From: Dioscorea cayenensis subsp. rotundata
Lineage: Eukaryota > Streptophyta > Magnoliopsida > Dioscoreales > Dioscoreaceae
NCBI RefSeq assembly: GCF_009730915.1
Contig: NC_052479.1
Span: forward strand, 682,001 to 746,000
Direction of reading: 5' to 3'
Length of the DNA stretch: 64,000 bases
Part shown: in pieces, positions 12,751 to 24,641 of the stretch
Layout: each line of letters opens with the position of its first letter
Position numbering within the stretch: the stretch's first letter is position 1
The notes under the pieces: generated by a model
Told to the model about the DNA's origin: nothing
The model's input: only the letters and a program-made list of their open reading frames with translations
Databases searched by the model: none
Position numbers and translations under genes: made by a program

Positions 12751-14933
12751 AGGGATCAACCGATAATTCCATGTGAAAATTGCAATGTCTTTGAATTGTA
12801 TCAAGCCGTGAATCTTGTTCAAGTATTCGCGTATTCTGAAAACCGGCAGCTGAAGCTTCATCAAGGCATTTACGCGAACATGAGTTTTCGCCCGACCGAT
12901 ATGTTTGCTTCCATCCTGCAGATCAATATTTTGTGGGACAACAAGATTTTGCATTGTGATTTCAAGTTACTGGATCATCATCAAATTGATATCTTATACC
13001 ATAATAATAACCTTCAGATTTAATACACAGTTCACTGCATTTTTCTTCTGCAATTGCTGAAAATTATGCTGCAAAACTGATTGAAATCATTTCAGAAATA
13101 TTAATATTTTGTGCCCAAATTAATAAAAGAAAAAAAAAATTATCTCATTACTTCCAAAGTGGTTTGTTTTGCTCATTATGGCTATAATTTTCCATCAAAT
13201 ACAACCATTAAAACAACCTTTGAGTGTTCTTCAAGAGTTTCATTTCATGCATTTCATAATATCACAAAATCAAGTTATCCTTTCCATAATTTCATGTGAT
13301 CATTGTTATTTATACCACACCATAATAACTCAAATTTTAACTCTTTTTTTTAATTTAAAATCATATATATATATATATATAATATTTATTAAAAAAAAAG
13401 AGAATTTTATTAAAGAGGAGGGTTGGGAGGCAACCGAACCCAAACCAAACAAACCCAACCAATTAAAAAGGGTCACATGGTGCTGGTTGGGTTGGTTCCA
13501 CCCTTCCAGACTGCAACTCAAACCTTCTCAACCTTTTGACTTTTCTCTGCCCTTTTTGACTTTAAGCTTTTACTTTTTGTCATGCCACGTGGCTACACTA
13601 ACCATCTTTCCTCACGTGCCACGTGGACTTTCATGACTGTGACTCTTCATCCGCCAGTCTCATGTTTTTTAACTAACCCCTCAATAAATTCCAATATTTT
13701 AATATTTATCAGTCATTTTCATTAATTATTTTTTTTTTTTAATGAAAACATACATCAACCGAGTACACAAGGACTGAGAATTAATTATTGAATCCACACA
13801 CTATCAATCACAATGAAAAAATTGTGCTGCGAGCCTGCACCCACAATCAGTGATCCATTACAATTATTATTTCTAACGAGTTTTGAACTCGAGACCTTTT
13901 GAATGTTTCACCTTTATTTTTCGTAATAAGGTCAAATACCAATAGGTTATGAGTTTTTTTGGTGCAGATTTATTCTTCTAACGTACACATTTTTTACCCA
14001 TTATTTTATTAATAAAAAAATTCAGCTCATGTTCATCCCTCGGAAAAAAAAAATAAAGAACTAAAAACAGTCAAACCGATGAACTATGATAAAATAACAT
14101 TACAAAAATGAGGACAATATGATTCAAACAGTCAAACTCATTCCCATCCTCCCTTCTGTTTTTCTCTTCCATGCACCAGCAGTCAGTTCTTTGAATTCAG
14201 GACGTTTTGTTTGGCCTAAATTTGCATCAAACTCTAAATTATGATATTCCCATATTTATTTATTTATTTATTTATTTTTATGAAATATATACAAGCTAGA
14301 TGTTAAGAACATACATAAGCATAGAATTTTTACATTAACACATCTCACCTTCACCGTGTGTGAGTTAAAGTTCAAATTCATTAATGTTCAAATAAACATT
14401 AATGAATTTATTATTTCAAAATTTGTTCAAATAAACAGACAAAAAAATCATTTATTATTTCAAAATTTGTTCAAATAAACATTAATGTGCATATATATAT
14501 TTATATATATATATATATATATATAGTAAAAGGATATATTTTATGATTAGAAAAATAAGTAACATTATTTTTAAAAAAAAATCAACCAACATATATCTTA
14601 TTTTTTTCAAAAAAAAAAATTTAAAACATTTTAAATACATTCATTTAATATGGTCAAAAACCATAAGGGAGCCCAAAAAACACTTATTTCAGACTAATTT
14701 AAAACTCAGACTTATAAAAACCAGGTGGATCAAATAAAAAATATATTTTTATTTATAACTTTGGTAGTTAGACTATTATTAGAGTATATCACAAAAGTAA
14801 TTAAATCCATCTAACGGTCATTAACTTCACCAGAATGCATTAATTACACTCACTGCCATTCTTTTGTCTTTTTCCCGCCTCTCTCTCTATATAAACCCCT
14901 TTCCTTCTTCTCCATCGATCTCATCCTTCTCTA
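12751..14933. other. Intergenic: RNR1 3' flank and expansin promoter region
   Basis: AT-rich, with TA tracts near 13362-13382 and 14505-14524 and TTTA repeats near 14260. It contains a G-box cluster (separate entry). Around 13740-13960 and 14280-14480 are stretches with promoter-B-box-like words (GAGTTTTGAACTCG on one strand) that may be worn short retroelement tails, but no element boundary can be drawn. TATATAAACC near 14889, just upstream of the expansin start, is a good TATA box. Confidence 0.5.
13586..13625. promoter_or_regulatory. Cluster of three G-box (CACGTG) sites
   Basis: Perfect CACGTG palindromes start at 13586, 13613 and 13620; the first and third have the CCACGTGG form bound by bZIP and bHLH factors. 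They lie about 1.3 kb upstream of the expansin start. Seen directly; regulatory use is inferred. Confidence 0.55.
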
Positions 14934-15885
14934 ATGGCGTTCCTTTACCTCCAAGCCCTAACCCTAACCCTAACCCTAATGTCTCTCCTCATCGTCCTCT
15001 CCACGGCCACCAGCAGCATTCCCGATGTCTTCACCACCGGGCCATGGCAATCAGCGCACGCCACCTTCTACGGCGGCAACGACGCGTCCGGCACAATGGG
15101 TACGTTCCACTTGCCCTAAAAACCCCAATTTTCGGTTAAAATCGAAGTAAAAATCACATATTGGTGATGAGATTTATGGGATCTCAGGAGGAGCGTGTGG
15201 ATATGGGAACCTTTATAGCCAGGGGTACGGCGTGGAGACGGCGGCGCTGAGCACGGCGTTGTTCAACGAGGGGTTTAGCTGTGGCGCTTGTTTTGAGATC
15301 AAGTGCGTCGATGATCCTCGGTGGTGCCGTGGTGGGAATCCCTCGATTTTCATCACTGCTACCAATTTCTGCCCGCCTAATTACGCCCTTCCTTCTGATG
15401 ATGGTGGTTGGTGCAATCCTCCCCGGCCTCACTTCGATCTCGCCATGCCGATGTTCCTCAAGATCGCTGAGTATCGCGCCGGAATCGTCCCCGTCTCTTA
15501 CCGCCGGTGAGCTCCTTTTCCCTCTTTCTCTCTCTGTTTCCCTCCTTTTTGGGAAGACGATGGTTGTTGAATTTCTCATTTAAGTCCCCATTTTTTTCAA
15601 AAAAATTTTAAAAATGGTGATAATGGTTTTTTTTAATTGCATTTATAACCCCGTAAAATTATGTTGGCCTTTTCATATTATTCAAGATTATAGATAGTTT
15701 GTTATTTGTTTTTAATATATATATATATTAAAAAAATAATAAATAAATCATACATAATATTTATGTATGTACTTGGCAAAACATTAATGTTTATGTACAA
15801 ATTCATGTGGTAAAAAAAAATTTAAAATTGGTTTGATTCATTTCTTATTTTATTATATAAAAGTTTAGCAATGTGATTAAAATGA

Positions 15886-15929
<44 letters not shown>

Positions 15930-16451
15930 CCGTAATTCAGGAAAAAGAGAAAAGGTGAATAAGCAATTATACACTTTTGCAAGGGTATGTCTGCAAATTT
16001 CTCTAAATTTAAAATCTTTTTAGAAAAAATGGCCAGGGAGAATTTTCAAACTTAGCAAGGGGTAAGAAGCAAAAGACAGTCCTGGTATTTTATCATTTAG
16101 ACCCCTGAAACTGATTAAAATTATTTGCAATTAAATACAAGGGTGCCATGCAAGAAGGAAGGAGGCATAAGGTTCACTATAAACGGATTCAAGTACTTCA
16201 ATCTGGTTCTAGTAACAAACGTAGCCGGTGCCGGAGACATAAGTCAGGTCAGTGTGAAAGGATCAAGCACTGGTTGGATGCCATTGTCGCGAAACTGGGG
16301 CCAAAACTGGCAATCCGATACCGTGCTCGTCGGTCAATCTCTCTCTTTTCGAGTCACTGGCAGTGATCACCGCACCTTAACATCCTGGAACATCATCCCT
16401 TCTGATTGGCAATTTGGTCAGACATTCTCCGGCGACAATTTCAAGGTTTGA
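14934..16451 (+). CDS. EXPA: Alpha-expansin
   Basis: A secreted wall-loosening protein that acts on cellulose-xyloglucan contacts without hydrolysis. Three exons join in phase: 14934-15099, 15188-15506, 16142-16451, giving 264 residues, the normal length. A hydrophobic signal peptide covers about residues 1-25; part of it is encoded by four CCCTAA repeats. Domain 1 shows [20 protein letters not shown], the Cys-rich [11 protein letters not shown], and the family HFD motif ([11 protein letters not shown]). Domain 2, the carbohydrate-binding fold, includes [38 protein letters not shown] and the C-terminal [14 protein letters not shown], with the conserved tryptophans. A TATA box (TATATAAACC) lies about 45 bp upstream. 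The second intron is 635 bp and carries an AAT microsatellite. Nothing looks broken. Confidence 0.96.
14956..14979. repeat. (CCCTAA)4 interstitial telomere-like repeat inside expansin signal peptide
   Basis: Four exact CCCTAA units in the coding sequence, read as alternating Leu-Thr. The unit is six bases, not the seven-base CCCTAAA typical of most plant telomeres. Confidence 0.9.
15887..15926. repeat. (AAT)n microsatellite in expansin intron 2
   Basis: Trinucleotide run of about 13 units within the intron 15507-16141. Confidence 0.9.
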
Positions 16452-17545
16452 TCCTCATCTATTATCATTGGTGTCTTATATAAGTTTTAGTATGTTGGCA
16501 CCAATTTGCTACTAAGTTTTAACTCAAGAAGTTGTGTGTGTGTGTGTTTTGGAGTTTGGTTTGGTGTTGTGTTTGTTAAGTGAAAAATTGGAGGTGGTTG
16601 AAGTGGCTGCAGAGTAAAGGAACAAAAAGAGTGTGGCCCGCAGCTACTCTAATACTAAGTTTTATAGATGTTTTCATGTTTTTTATATATATATATATAT
16701 GTATGGGAATCTAATTGTGTTAAAAAGGGTTTGAATTCTTATGGATGTGTTTGCTTCCATTATCTGTGGACTTCTTATTTAAAGGAAAAAAAATTCGAGA
16801 ATAAAGATTACTGAATATATATATATATATTCAATAAAAGTGAATAAAAGTATCACGGTATCACCACCCTTGTACCTGGAGAGTTGGTATTTCATTTTTA
16901 TCCGAAATTGAAGATTAGACTTAAAATGTTTTTAAAAAGAACAAAAATATAATCAATGACAGATAGAGGTTTTTTAGGTATAAAGTGTATGTGTGTATCA
17001 GATATAAGTGGCACTAGGAACATTTGTGGTTTTAGGATTTACAAGGATATAGAAGGAAAAAAAATTCTGAAACTCTTTGTTCCTTTTCCTTCCTCCAATT
17101 TACCTAAAGCATCAAACAGTAATCTTAGCATAAATTGCATCTCATAATATTTTAACCACTACACTGTAAAAACTCATGCTATGTACATAGTCATCTGTAC
17201 CATCATACAGCGGAATGTGTGAATATATTTGTGGCACAAATTAAACCAGAGAAGCCACACACATTTAATAAAAGCTTTGACATGCCTCTTTTACCTACTA
17301 TAATTATGTAAATACATTAGAAGCACTTCAATAATCAAGATGATTAGATCCTATGAAACTTACTTGGAAAGAAGGTACTCAGAAACTTGCTTGCTAATTA
17401 CTGCATAAAAAGTTGAAAAGGCTCTTAATTGAAAAGTGTTCCATGAAAAAAAAACCATTGATAATGACATGAAAAATGGAATGTAGAAGATGATTAGAAA
17501 CAACAATTGACTTTGATGTAATTGTTATTACTTGGATAAAATTTG
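16452..17545. other. Intergenic between expansin and the FDM-like gene (convergent)
   Basis: AT-rich with short TA tracts near 16685-16700 and 16818-16830. It holds the 3' flanks of two convergent genes. No gene or element recognised. Confidence 0.5.
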
Positions 17546-19824
17546 TTATCCATCATCGTATCGTAGTTTTCTTCTCTTAGCATATTTAAGAGACTTTATT
17601 TGCTTCAAGAGGTATTGGACAAGCTCCTTTAAAGAAGCTCTCCTTCCCTCTTTATTATTCCATAGTTCCGGAACTACATATCTTGCAATTGCATTGTACT
17701 CATTCATCTCCAACAAGGCAGTTTCGACAGCCTTGTATACTTCCTCACCCCAGTCATTTTTCAGTTTTTGTAATTTCTCGTCATCTTCATCCAAAATTTG
17801 CTGCAACAAAAAAAAAAAAAATTAAAGGTGCTGAATACAGGGACAATGCTCAAATCCGGTCAGTAGAGTAAACACTTGACATGGGTTTCAAAATGACTTA
17901 ATAGAATTCAAAGGTTCATGGAATGAGATACGTACTTGAGGATATCCATCTACCATGACAATTTTAAAAGGATGCCAACTTGAATCACAGATGTTTTCCT
18001 GCCACAAAGAACAAAGTCGAGTGCCTTTCATGCTAGATTCCTCGTTTGGATATCTTTTAAAGCATGCATCCCGGAATGGCTTATCATTAAGCTCACCCAT
18101 ACTCTTTATTCCAATCACACTACGGTGATTTAATGTGTCCTTCAAACCCTGATAGAAACATAGCAACTTGAGATAAATAATTTCTGATATGAATGTGTTC
18201 GCTTTCTTGGATTTAAGCTTTTTAAAAACACACACTCTGTAGGATAGTGAGGCGACACGATAGATTTCTGTGAAATAATATGCATTCACATAATATTACT
18301 CTTGTATTTCAGAAGAGAAGCTGATGAATAAGGCTCTTACAATCATTAATTCCTTGCGAGCTTCCTGTAGCTCAAAATTGCTCATCCGCTCTTTTAGTAT
18401 GAGAATGTTAAGAAATTCCTGTTTTTCTTGTTCTCCGATGCATTCATTGGTCTTCTTAAAAATCAAATCATTAACATCTTCTAAATAGCTCAGCTGTTGC
18501 AAATATCCTTTGGTTGTGTTTTGGCTACTTCTTGCCTGCATTTTTAACTTGACAGAAGAGAAAAAGTGTGTGCTAGTGAGTTCATTATGATGCCTTTTTT
18601 TTTCTTTATCATAGCATGCAGAAAGGGTATGAATAAGGTCAATAATTAAGCTTGAGTTTTTCCCAAACTAGACAATAAAGAAAATTTGTTAATTTAATCA
18701 TTGAACCTCCGGAGAATATTGCAAGTAACTTGGCTCAAGGAAAAAAAAATGATAAAAATGACTTGTATTGTCAAAATATATTAGCTTAACTCACAAATGA
18801 ATCTTCATTGTCCACATCTCGAATTTCCTTTTTCTTGGTCTTGAGTTCCTTCCTTAGAGAAGCCACTTCAAGCTTAAGCTTTTCATTCTCTATAAAAATT
18901 TTAAACAAATAATTATTTTTGGCTAATAAGAGAATGCAAGAAAGAGACAAAGAATGACCACACTTTGTATAATTAACAAAATGAAGATGGTTCATCAGTT
19001 GCTAATCACAAAATAGTCGACATCTTGAATGATTATTTGTAATATTAGCAACATTGTTTCACTTTCATGGTTAACAATGGATTCATCTAGCTAATGTTGA
19101 TCCCAAAGCACAGGACATGCCAATTTTTTTACTCTAACAGCAAGGCACTTAGACAGAATAGCATTTCAATCTAAACATAGTCGACACCTTGAATGATTAT
19201 TTACAACATCGGCAACATTGTTTCCATTTCATAGTTAACAATGGATTCATCTAGCTCATGCTGCTCACAAAGTACAGGACATGCCAATTTTTTTACTCTT
19301 AACAGCATAGCATTCAAACAGAATAGCACTTCAATCTAAAAGTAGTTGAGACCTTTTGAGTGATTATTCATAAAATTAGCAACATTGCTTCCATTCATAC
19401 TTTTAACATCGATTCATCTAGTTCATGCTGATGACAAAATACAGGACATGCCAATTTTTTTACTCTAGCAGCAAAGCATTTAGACAGAATAGCACTTCAA
19501 TCTAAAAATAGTCGACACCTTGAATGATTATTTATAATATAGGCTACATTGTTTCCATTCCATAGTTAACAATAGATTCATCTAGCTCATGACGATCACA
19601 AAGTATGGGATTTAGTATTTACCTGCTACATGTGCATTAAGCGACGAGCTAAGATTATCACACTTGCATTCTAAATGGTGCAAGTGTTCATTCTTGGCAT
19701 CAACCTCATGGATGAGCCTCTTCACAAGTTTGTTTGCTTCCTGTTCTTGTTCTACTTCCATGAAACACATGAACACACACAGTTCACAAACTGCACCACC
19801 ATCAACAATGAGCACATTAAACAT
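17546..19824 (-). CDS. Short XH-domain protein, FDM/IDN2-like, lacking zf-XS and XS domains
   Basis: FDM/IDN2 proteins act in RNA-directed DNA methylation: the XS domain binds double-stranded RNA, a coiled coil dimerises, and the XH domain completes the complex. Exons on the minus strand, 5' to 3': 19824-19623, 18889-18795, 18535-18341, 18148-17936, 17800-17546, all in phase, about 319 residues. Seen: a coiled coil of about 150 residues (EQEQEANKLVKRLIHEVDAK, EKLKLEVASLRKELKTKKKE, ending ELQEARKELMI), then a complete XH domain (VIGIKSMGELNDKPF, LCSLWQENICDSSWHPFK, WGEEVYKAVETALLEMNEYN, RYVVPELW, LKELVQYLLKQIKSL). No zf-XS or XS sequence lies upstream as far as the next gene, whereas typical members are over 600 residues. 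The start is uncertain: the ATG at 19824 is the first in frame, but a non-coding or unrecognised 5' exon near 20000 is possible. Confidence 0.8.
19013..19612. repeat. Tandem repeat, about 165-bp unit, nearly four copies, in FDM-like intron
   Basis: Copies begin near 19013, 19177, 19343 and 19507; the last is partial. Shared words include AGTCGACACCTTGAATGATT, GATTCATCTAG, and ACAGGACATGCC followed by a T-rich ACTCT. The array fills most of the intron 18890-19622 and stops just before the exon whose donor is at 19623. Confidence 0.9.
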
Positions 19825-20702
19825 ACAATATCACAATGCACTCTCACAATCAATTCATTTTAACTGTTCAAATACAATATTGATTCTATATAAGACCTCA
19901 GAATTTGTTAGCAATTCCACTAAAATCTCAATCCATTCAATTGTCTAATTGAAACAAACACCAAAAAAGAAGGAAATAGGAATGAGATTAGCTCACCAAG
20001 TGCAGCAAGACAAGGAGGGGATTAGATTTTTGCTGTTTCAATTGAGTCTGTGAACAAAACCCTAGAAAACAAAAAAAGGATGAGTAATTGAATTTATTGG
20101 TTCCATCTGCCACCATTGGAATAAACTAACCACTGTCAAAAAAGGATTTTTACCAAACCCCACCCACCCCAAAAATATCTTGAGTAATTGTTACCCTTTT
20201 TTTTATTTTAAATATTTTTGTTTGTTAGGTGTGTAATAATAATTATATGAAATATGTGAAATTTTAATGCAGACAACAAGGATATGTAAAATATTTCTTA
20301 AGTTTTAATCATTATTAAAAAAATAATAATATATAAAGTTTAGTGAAAGTACCTTACTCAGTGATAGGAGAGGTGAATTCTTCTTCTTTGCTCTTATGAT
20401 TGCTTCTTGAAAATCTACTTTTGCTTGTGACCTTTGTTTAGTTTTAAAGGTTTGGAGGTATTCAAGCTTGAATTTTTCAGTCTCTGAAGCATGAATTGGT
20501 TTTTATTCATGTGAATTACTTGCATAAATTGTTTGAGTTTATTTGATGAATAGACTTGCCAACAGATTCTATTATACCAGATCTTGTTCTTTTCTTTACT
20601 GCACTAAACTAGCAAATATGAACTTCTTTGGTTTACTTGTCAACTGATTTCTTTATATCTAATACTTTTACAGTTACAATGACATGCTTAGAAATAGAGG
20701 CA
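19825..20702. other. 5' region of the FDM-like gene and 3' flank of the DUF547 gene
   Basis: AT-rich. A donor-like CACTTG/gtgagc on the minus strand near 19997 could end an untranslated first exon. No zf-XS or XS coding sequence is found here in any frame. Confidence 0.45.
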
Positions 20703-22448
20703 GTTAACAGGGCAACAAATAGCGGAATTCAGCGTCGTAAGGCTGTATTTCCACTGATTTTATCAATGAGGCCTTTGTATTTCCATTGAGGCACTCCATT
20801 ACCGAACATTTCAGTGATGCAGATCTTGGTAGCTGACTGTATATCCATTCTAACAAAGAGACAACATCATCAGCAAAGTCTTTCATATGCCAATGCAAGA
20901 GCTTCGGCATGAAGATCTTCTTCTTGTTTGTGATACAAATTGAAGCTTCTAAGTACTCCACTTTGGCTCTTTCCAATTCATTCACCACATCCTCACCAGT
21001 ATACACTCTCAACTGTAATCAAATTTTTTGTTGAATGTACAATTAGACAATGTAATCTGAAAATTTTTTCGGCATTTTTTACTTACCGCAGGTGAAGACC
21101 AATTCCCTCTGCATAGAGCAAATGTGACATTCGGTTCAGGGTACCCGAGACCGTATTTTCTCCATGATTTTGCGTCTTTTCCATTCATGGAGGAATTCCT
21201 GAGAATGAAATGCTCAATCGCCAAAGCATTCAGTACTATTCCTCCTACATTCACCGCAGCCTTGTTCAGCAATGTCAGCAGTTTTTCTGAAGTCTGAGGT
21301 AATCCGTGTTGCAGAAATGCCTGAAAATTTCAGCAAATTTAATTATTCCTGAAAACTTTGCCTTTAAATCATGCCTTTTTTATTTATTTGTTTGTGAAAG
21401 TAGATTACTTTACATGCATTATGCTTGCATTGTAGATGTTGATCCAGAATGCTAGCTTTTGCTTGTAAGTCGAAACAATTCAATTCAATGTCTTGAAGTT
21501 TATCAATCAAAATCCTGAAACAAATCAATGAGATCGATCAGTATCCATTGGCGTCAATTCATGGACATGCAGTCAAAACATATATTTATACTTACTGTAC
21601 TCTTGCAATGTCTGCAACACACAAGTAAATACGATTCGGATCGAAAGAATTTCTAGTTAGTTGAATGCAGTTCTTGTAAAATCCGATGTTTCTCGTCGTT
21701 CCATCAATGTCTAACACTTGCATTGGATCAGATTTGCAGGGCATGAAGCTTCTTGAGTTTATGCAGGAGATAGTGAGCCTGGGAACAGATGATATCTCAC
21801 AGTCGAGTTGGTTTCCCGGTCGGTGGAGCTTGTGGAAAATGCTGATCAAGCTCTTGATGAGTTCTTCGGACATTTTGTTCGGTGTATCGATTGACTTCTC
21901 TTCGACTTGTTGACTCGGAATTGTCACAAGATCTTGTGAAGTTTTTCCCAAACAACAGAAATAGTTTTTCTGCTGTTTTCTCTCTTGAAACAAACAAAGC
22001 TTCAAATCTTCAACTCTTCTTTCCAAGCAAATGATCTCTTCTTCAACAATGGCTAATTCAGCAAGGAGCACCTGCAACTGTGGACAAATTTAAGCGGAAA
22101 ACATCGAAGAAATCGCTGAACATTTTTTGGAGTTAATTTGAGTACCTGAGCTGGAATTACAGAAGAAAGACATGAATGACAAGATGAATGAGAAACAACC
22201 AGAGGTTCATGTATTGCAAATCTCAAGAACCTATTCAATCTTTGTTCTCTATCAAGAACAGCTTGTAATTCATTGACTTGAATCTCAAGATCAAGTTTTT
22301 TTCTGTGGTATTGATTGGTAGACATTGTTATGGAGGAGTTATAAGGATTGGAAATTAAAGTTTGGATTGAATATTGAATATATAAGATTGAAGAAGAGGT
22401 GGTGGTGTTTGACATGGTAGTCCCATGAGTTGTTTCACCTACATTCAT
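20703..22448 (-). CDS. Leucine-zipper (MIP1-type) DUF547 protein; one frame shift
   Basis: Plant-specific family with an N-terminal leucine zipper named after ternary-complex factor MIP1 and a C-terminal DUF547 domain; the biochemical role is unsettled. Minus-strand exons, 5' to 3': 22448-22146, 22077-21596, 21514-21414, 21320-21087, 21012-20704, about 475 residues. Seen: coiled-coil segments (KKLDLEIQVNELQAVLDREQ; AELAIVEEEIICLERRVEDL) and DUF547 motifs (LAFWINIYNASIMH, AFLQHGLP, KAAVNVGGIVLNALAIEHFI, YGLGYPEPNVTFALCRGNWS, LLEWIYSQLPR, EFRYLLPC). Odd: in the third exon the frame moves +1 around 21466-21490, between IDKLQDIELN and the conserved TYKQKLAFWINIYNA. Splice phases agree only if one base is discounted. 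The start is uncertain: ATGs at 22448, 22415 and 22325 are all in frame. Confidence 0.85.
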
Positions 22449-24641
22449 GCACGTAGTGGTATAAACAAGGATTGTGTGAGTTTCTTAATCACTTGGACGG
22501 TTGGAGTTATAACCAAAACTTTCATGAGAACTTTGACAATCTTTTCTTTCTTTCTTTCACTTGTGTTTCTTTCTTTCTATATATTATAAAGCTTTCTGTC
22601 TGCCTTTCATTTGTGTTTCTTTATATATATATATATAATAAAGTGAATAAGCCGCTTATCTCAAGCAATAATCTAAGAAAAAATTGATCTATCGATCTCT
22701 CACGGAATAAAAGAAAAAATTTCCGTCTCTAATGTGTGTGATTTGTTTTTTCTTTTTTTAATAAAAATAGATAAACAATGAAAAATATATTAAAGAGAAG
22801 TAAAAAACAATTACAGGAACATAAGATGTTAGAGTATGTATATAGACAAATATATAATGCGCGACAAAGAGTTTAGTCATGTAAAACCCCTAGAAAATGG
22901 TTAGAAACTTTGAAGTGGGGGAGTATAAATATATATGTATCATTTATTATGCTGTCATTTATCTTCATGACAGATCCATATGTTACTGTAGTGCTTCTAT
23001 ATTGCTTAAATTCTATGATTTGGTCTTATTAGGTACCTAACCGTAATGGTTGAGGTTTGGTTTTTCTAGATGAGGACTTGAAATTGTCACACTTGGGGGC
23101 TCCTTATTCATATTATTTTATGTAGTATTTGGCGGGAAAAAAATCACCGCATATTTAATTAGTATAATTTTTTTATTTATTTTGATTCTAATTAAAATTA
23201 ATTATACATTTTAGTCTTTTATTACACAGGATTTGAAGAAATGAAGTTGGGGAATTTTGAGTCAACAATAGAGGTTCTCCTCTAATCAAGAATTTGATTG
23301 AAAATCTCTAACACTCCAAATTAATAATGGCGCTATGTTTAGATAATTTATTTAGATAGTTATTTTTTGAAAGTCTTTCTATTTAAGTTTCTTTCTTTCA
23401 TGATTATTGAATAAATATTTTTATTTTCTTTTAATATGTAGTTCATCCGGTCCATATTAGTGTCCATTAACAAATGTTTTCAACCTGTTTTAATTTAATT
23501 TAATTTTATTTTTTGTAATGGTGTCATCTGGTCTATTGCCATGCAATTAATAATGAAAAAAAAAAAAAGAAAATTGTGTTGTGTTTGACCTTTGTCAAGT
23601 TCCATATAGATATAATAGTATAAATAAATAAATATAGGAACTCAATGTACTTGATAAAAATAAACATTCTTTAATGAATTGTAATTTATTTATTTATTTT
23701 TAAATAAAACCTACTAAGATATTTAATTAATCTTTGTTCAATTCTTCCTATTTATTTTATTGGTACGGTCTGATATATCAAAATCATTATGATCAAATAA
23801 GTTAGCAAATTAATGTTTTATACGCATAACTAACATTAGTTGGGTGAAGATTCCTATTTGGCTCTATGTTAATATAAAACCTTAATAAAAACAATTAAAT
23901 TCAATTAATTAACATTAAACAACCATAGCCCGGTGTTGTGGAATATTACAAGGATGGTGAATGAACTGGCTCTAGGCCAAATTTCTGGGTTGATAATACT
24001 CTCCCCTCCATGGTTGTATGACAGTGAGATTTATTAACTCGATTTGCTCCATGAAATAACTTTTTGGATAATATGACTCTAATTATACGGAGTTAATAAA
24101 TTTTTAAGAGATCGTACTGTAGTACAGCAACTATATTTACCCGTCTCATAACACTTTATTGTGGATAGTGTTTGTCGTGTTTATAAATAATTAACATCAG
24201 GTGGAAATTAACTAATATTGAACTAATTAACTTATTTTAATAAGTTATTTTAATTCATAATTTAAATGCACGTTTTCAAATTTGTTCAATTTGCGTCCAT
24301 TGATCAAACACTACCAAAGTTGGCAACTTTATAAAATATATATATATATATATATCTAAATAAATAAAAATAAATTAATAATAACGTTAGGTTTTTTTAT
24401 GGCGGCTTAACGGTGGAAAAGACGCCGTTAAAGTTCCCGTGAAGGTACGTTATCTGCCACGTGGAACTACACGACAAAACCTCCGACAATACGTACTTCA
24501 AAAATTAACCGTTTTCTTAAGCAGCCCCCTGAAAAGATATAAAATTACAACAACGTCTTTCGATTTGTTTCATAAAAACCCCTGAACTTTTAACTATTTC
24601 GCTCCCCTCCAGCCCTGCTTCTGCTTCTCTGTTTCTCTTCG
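22449..24641. other. Divergent intergenic region between DUF547 gene and kinase
   Basis: AT-rich, with a short TA tract near 24335-24355. A CACGTG G-box starts at 24458 within CTGCCACGTGG, about 180 bp upstream of the kinase start. No gene recognised. Confidence 0.5.

Noticed and set aside
13169-13636. 155-codon open frame in the expansin upstream region
   Set aside because: Composition is that of AT-rich spacer with a TA tract inside; no recognisable domain.
13740-14480. Possible SINE or other short retroelement remnants with B-box-like words
   Set aside because: No matching A box at the right distance, no tail and no ends could be found.
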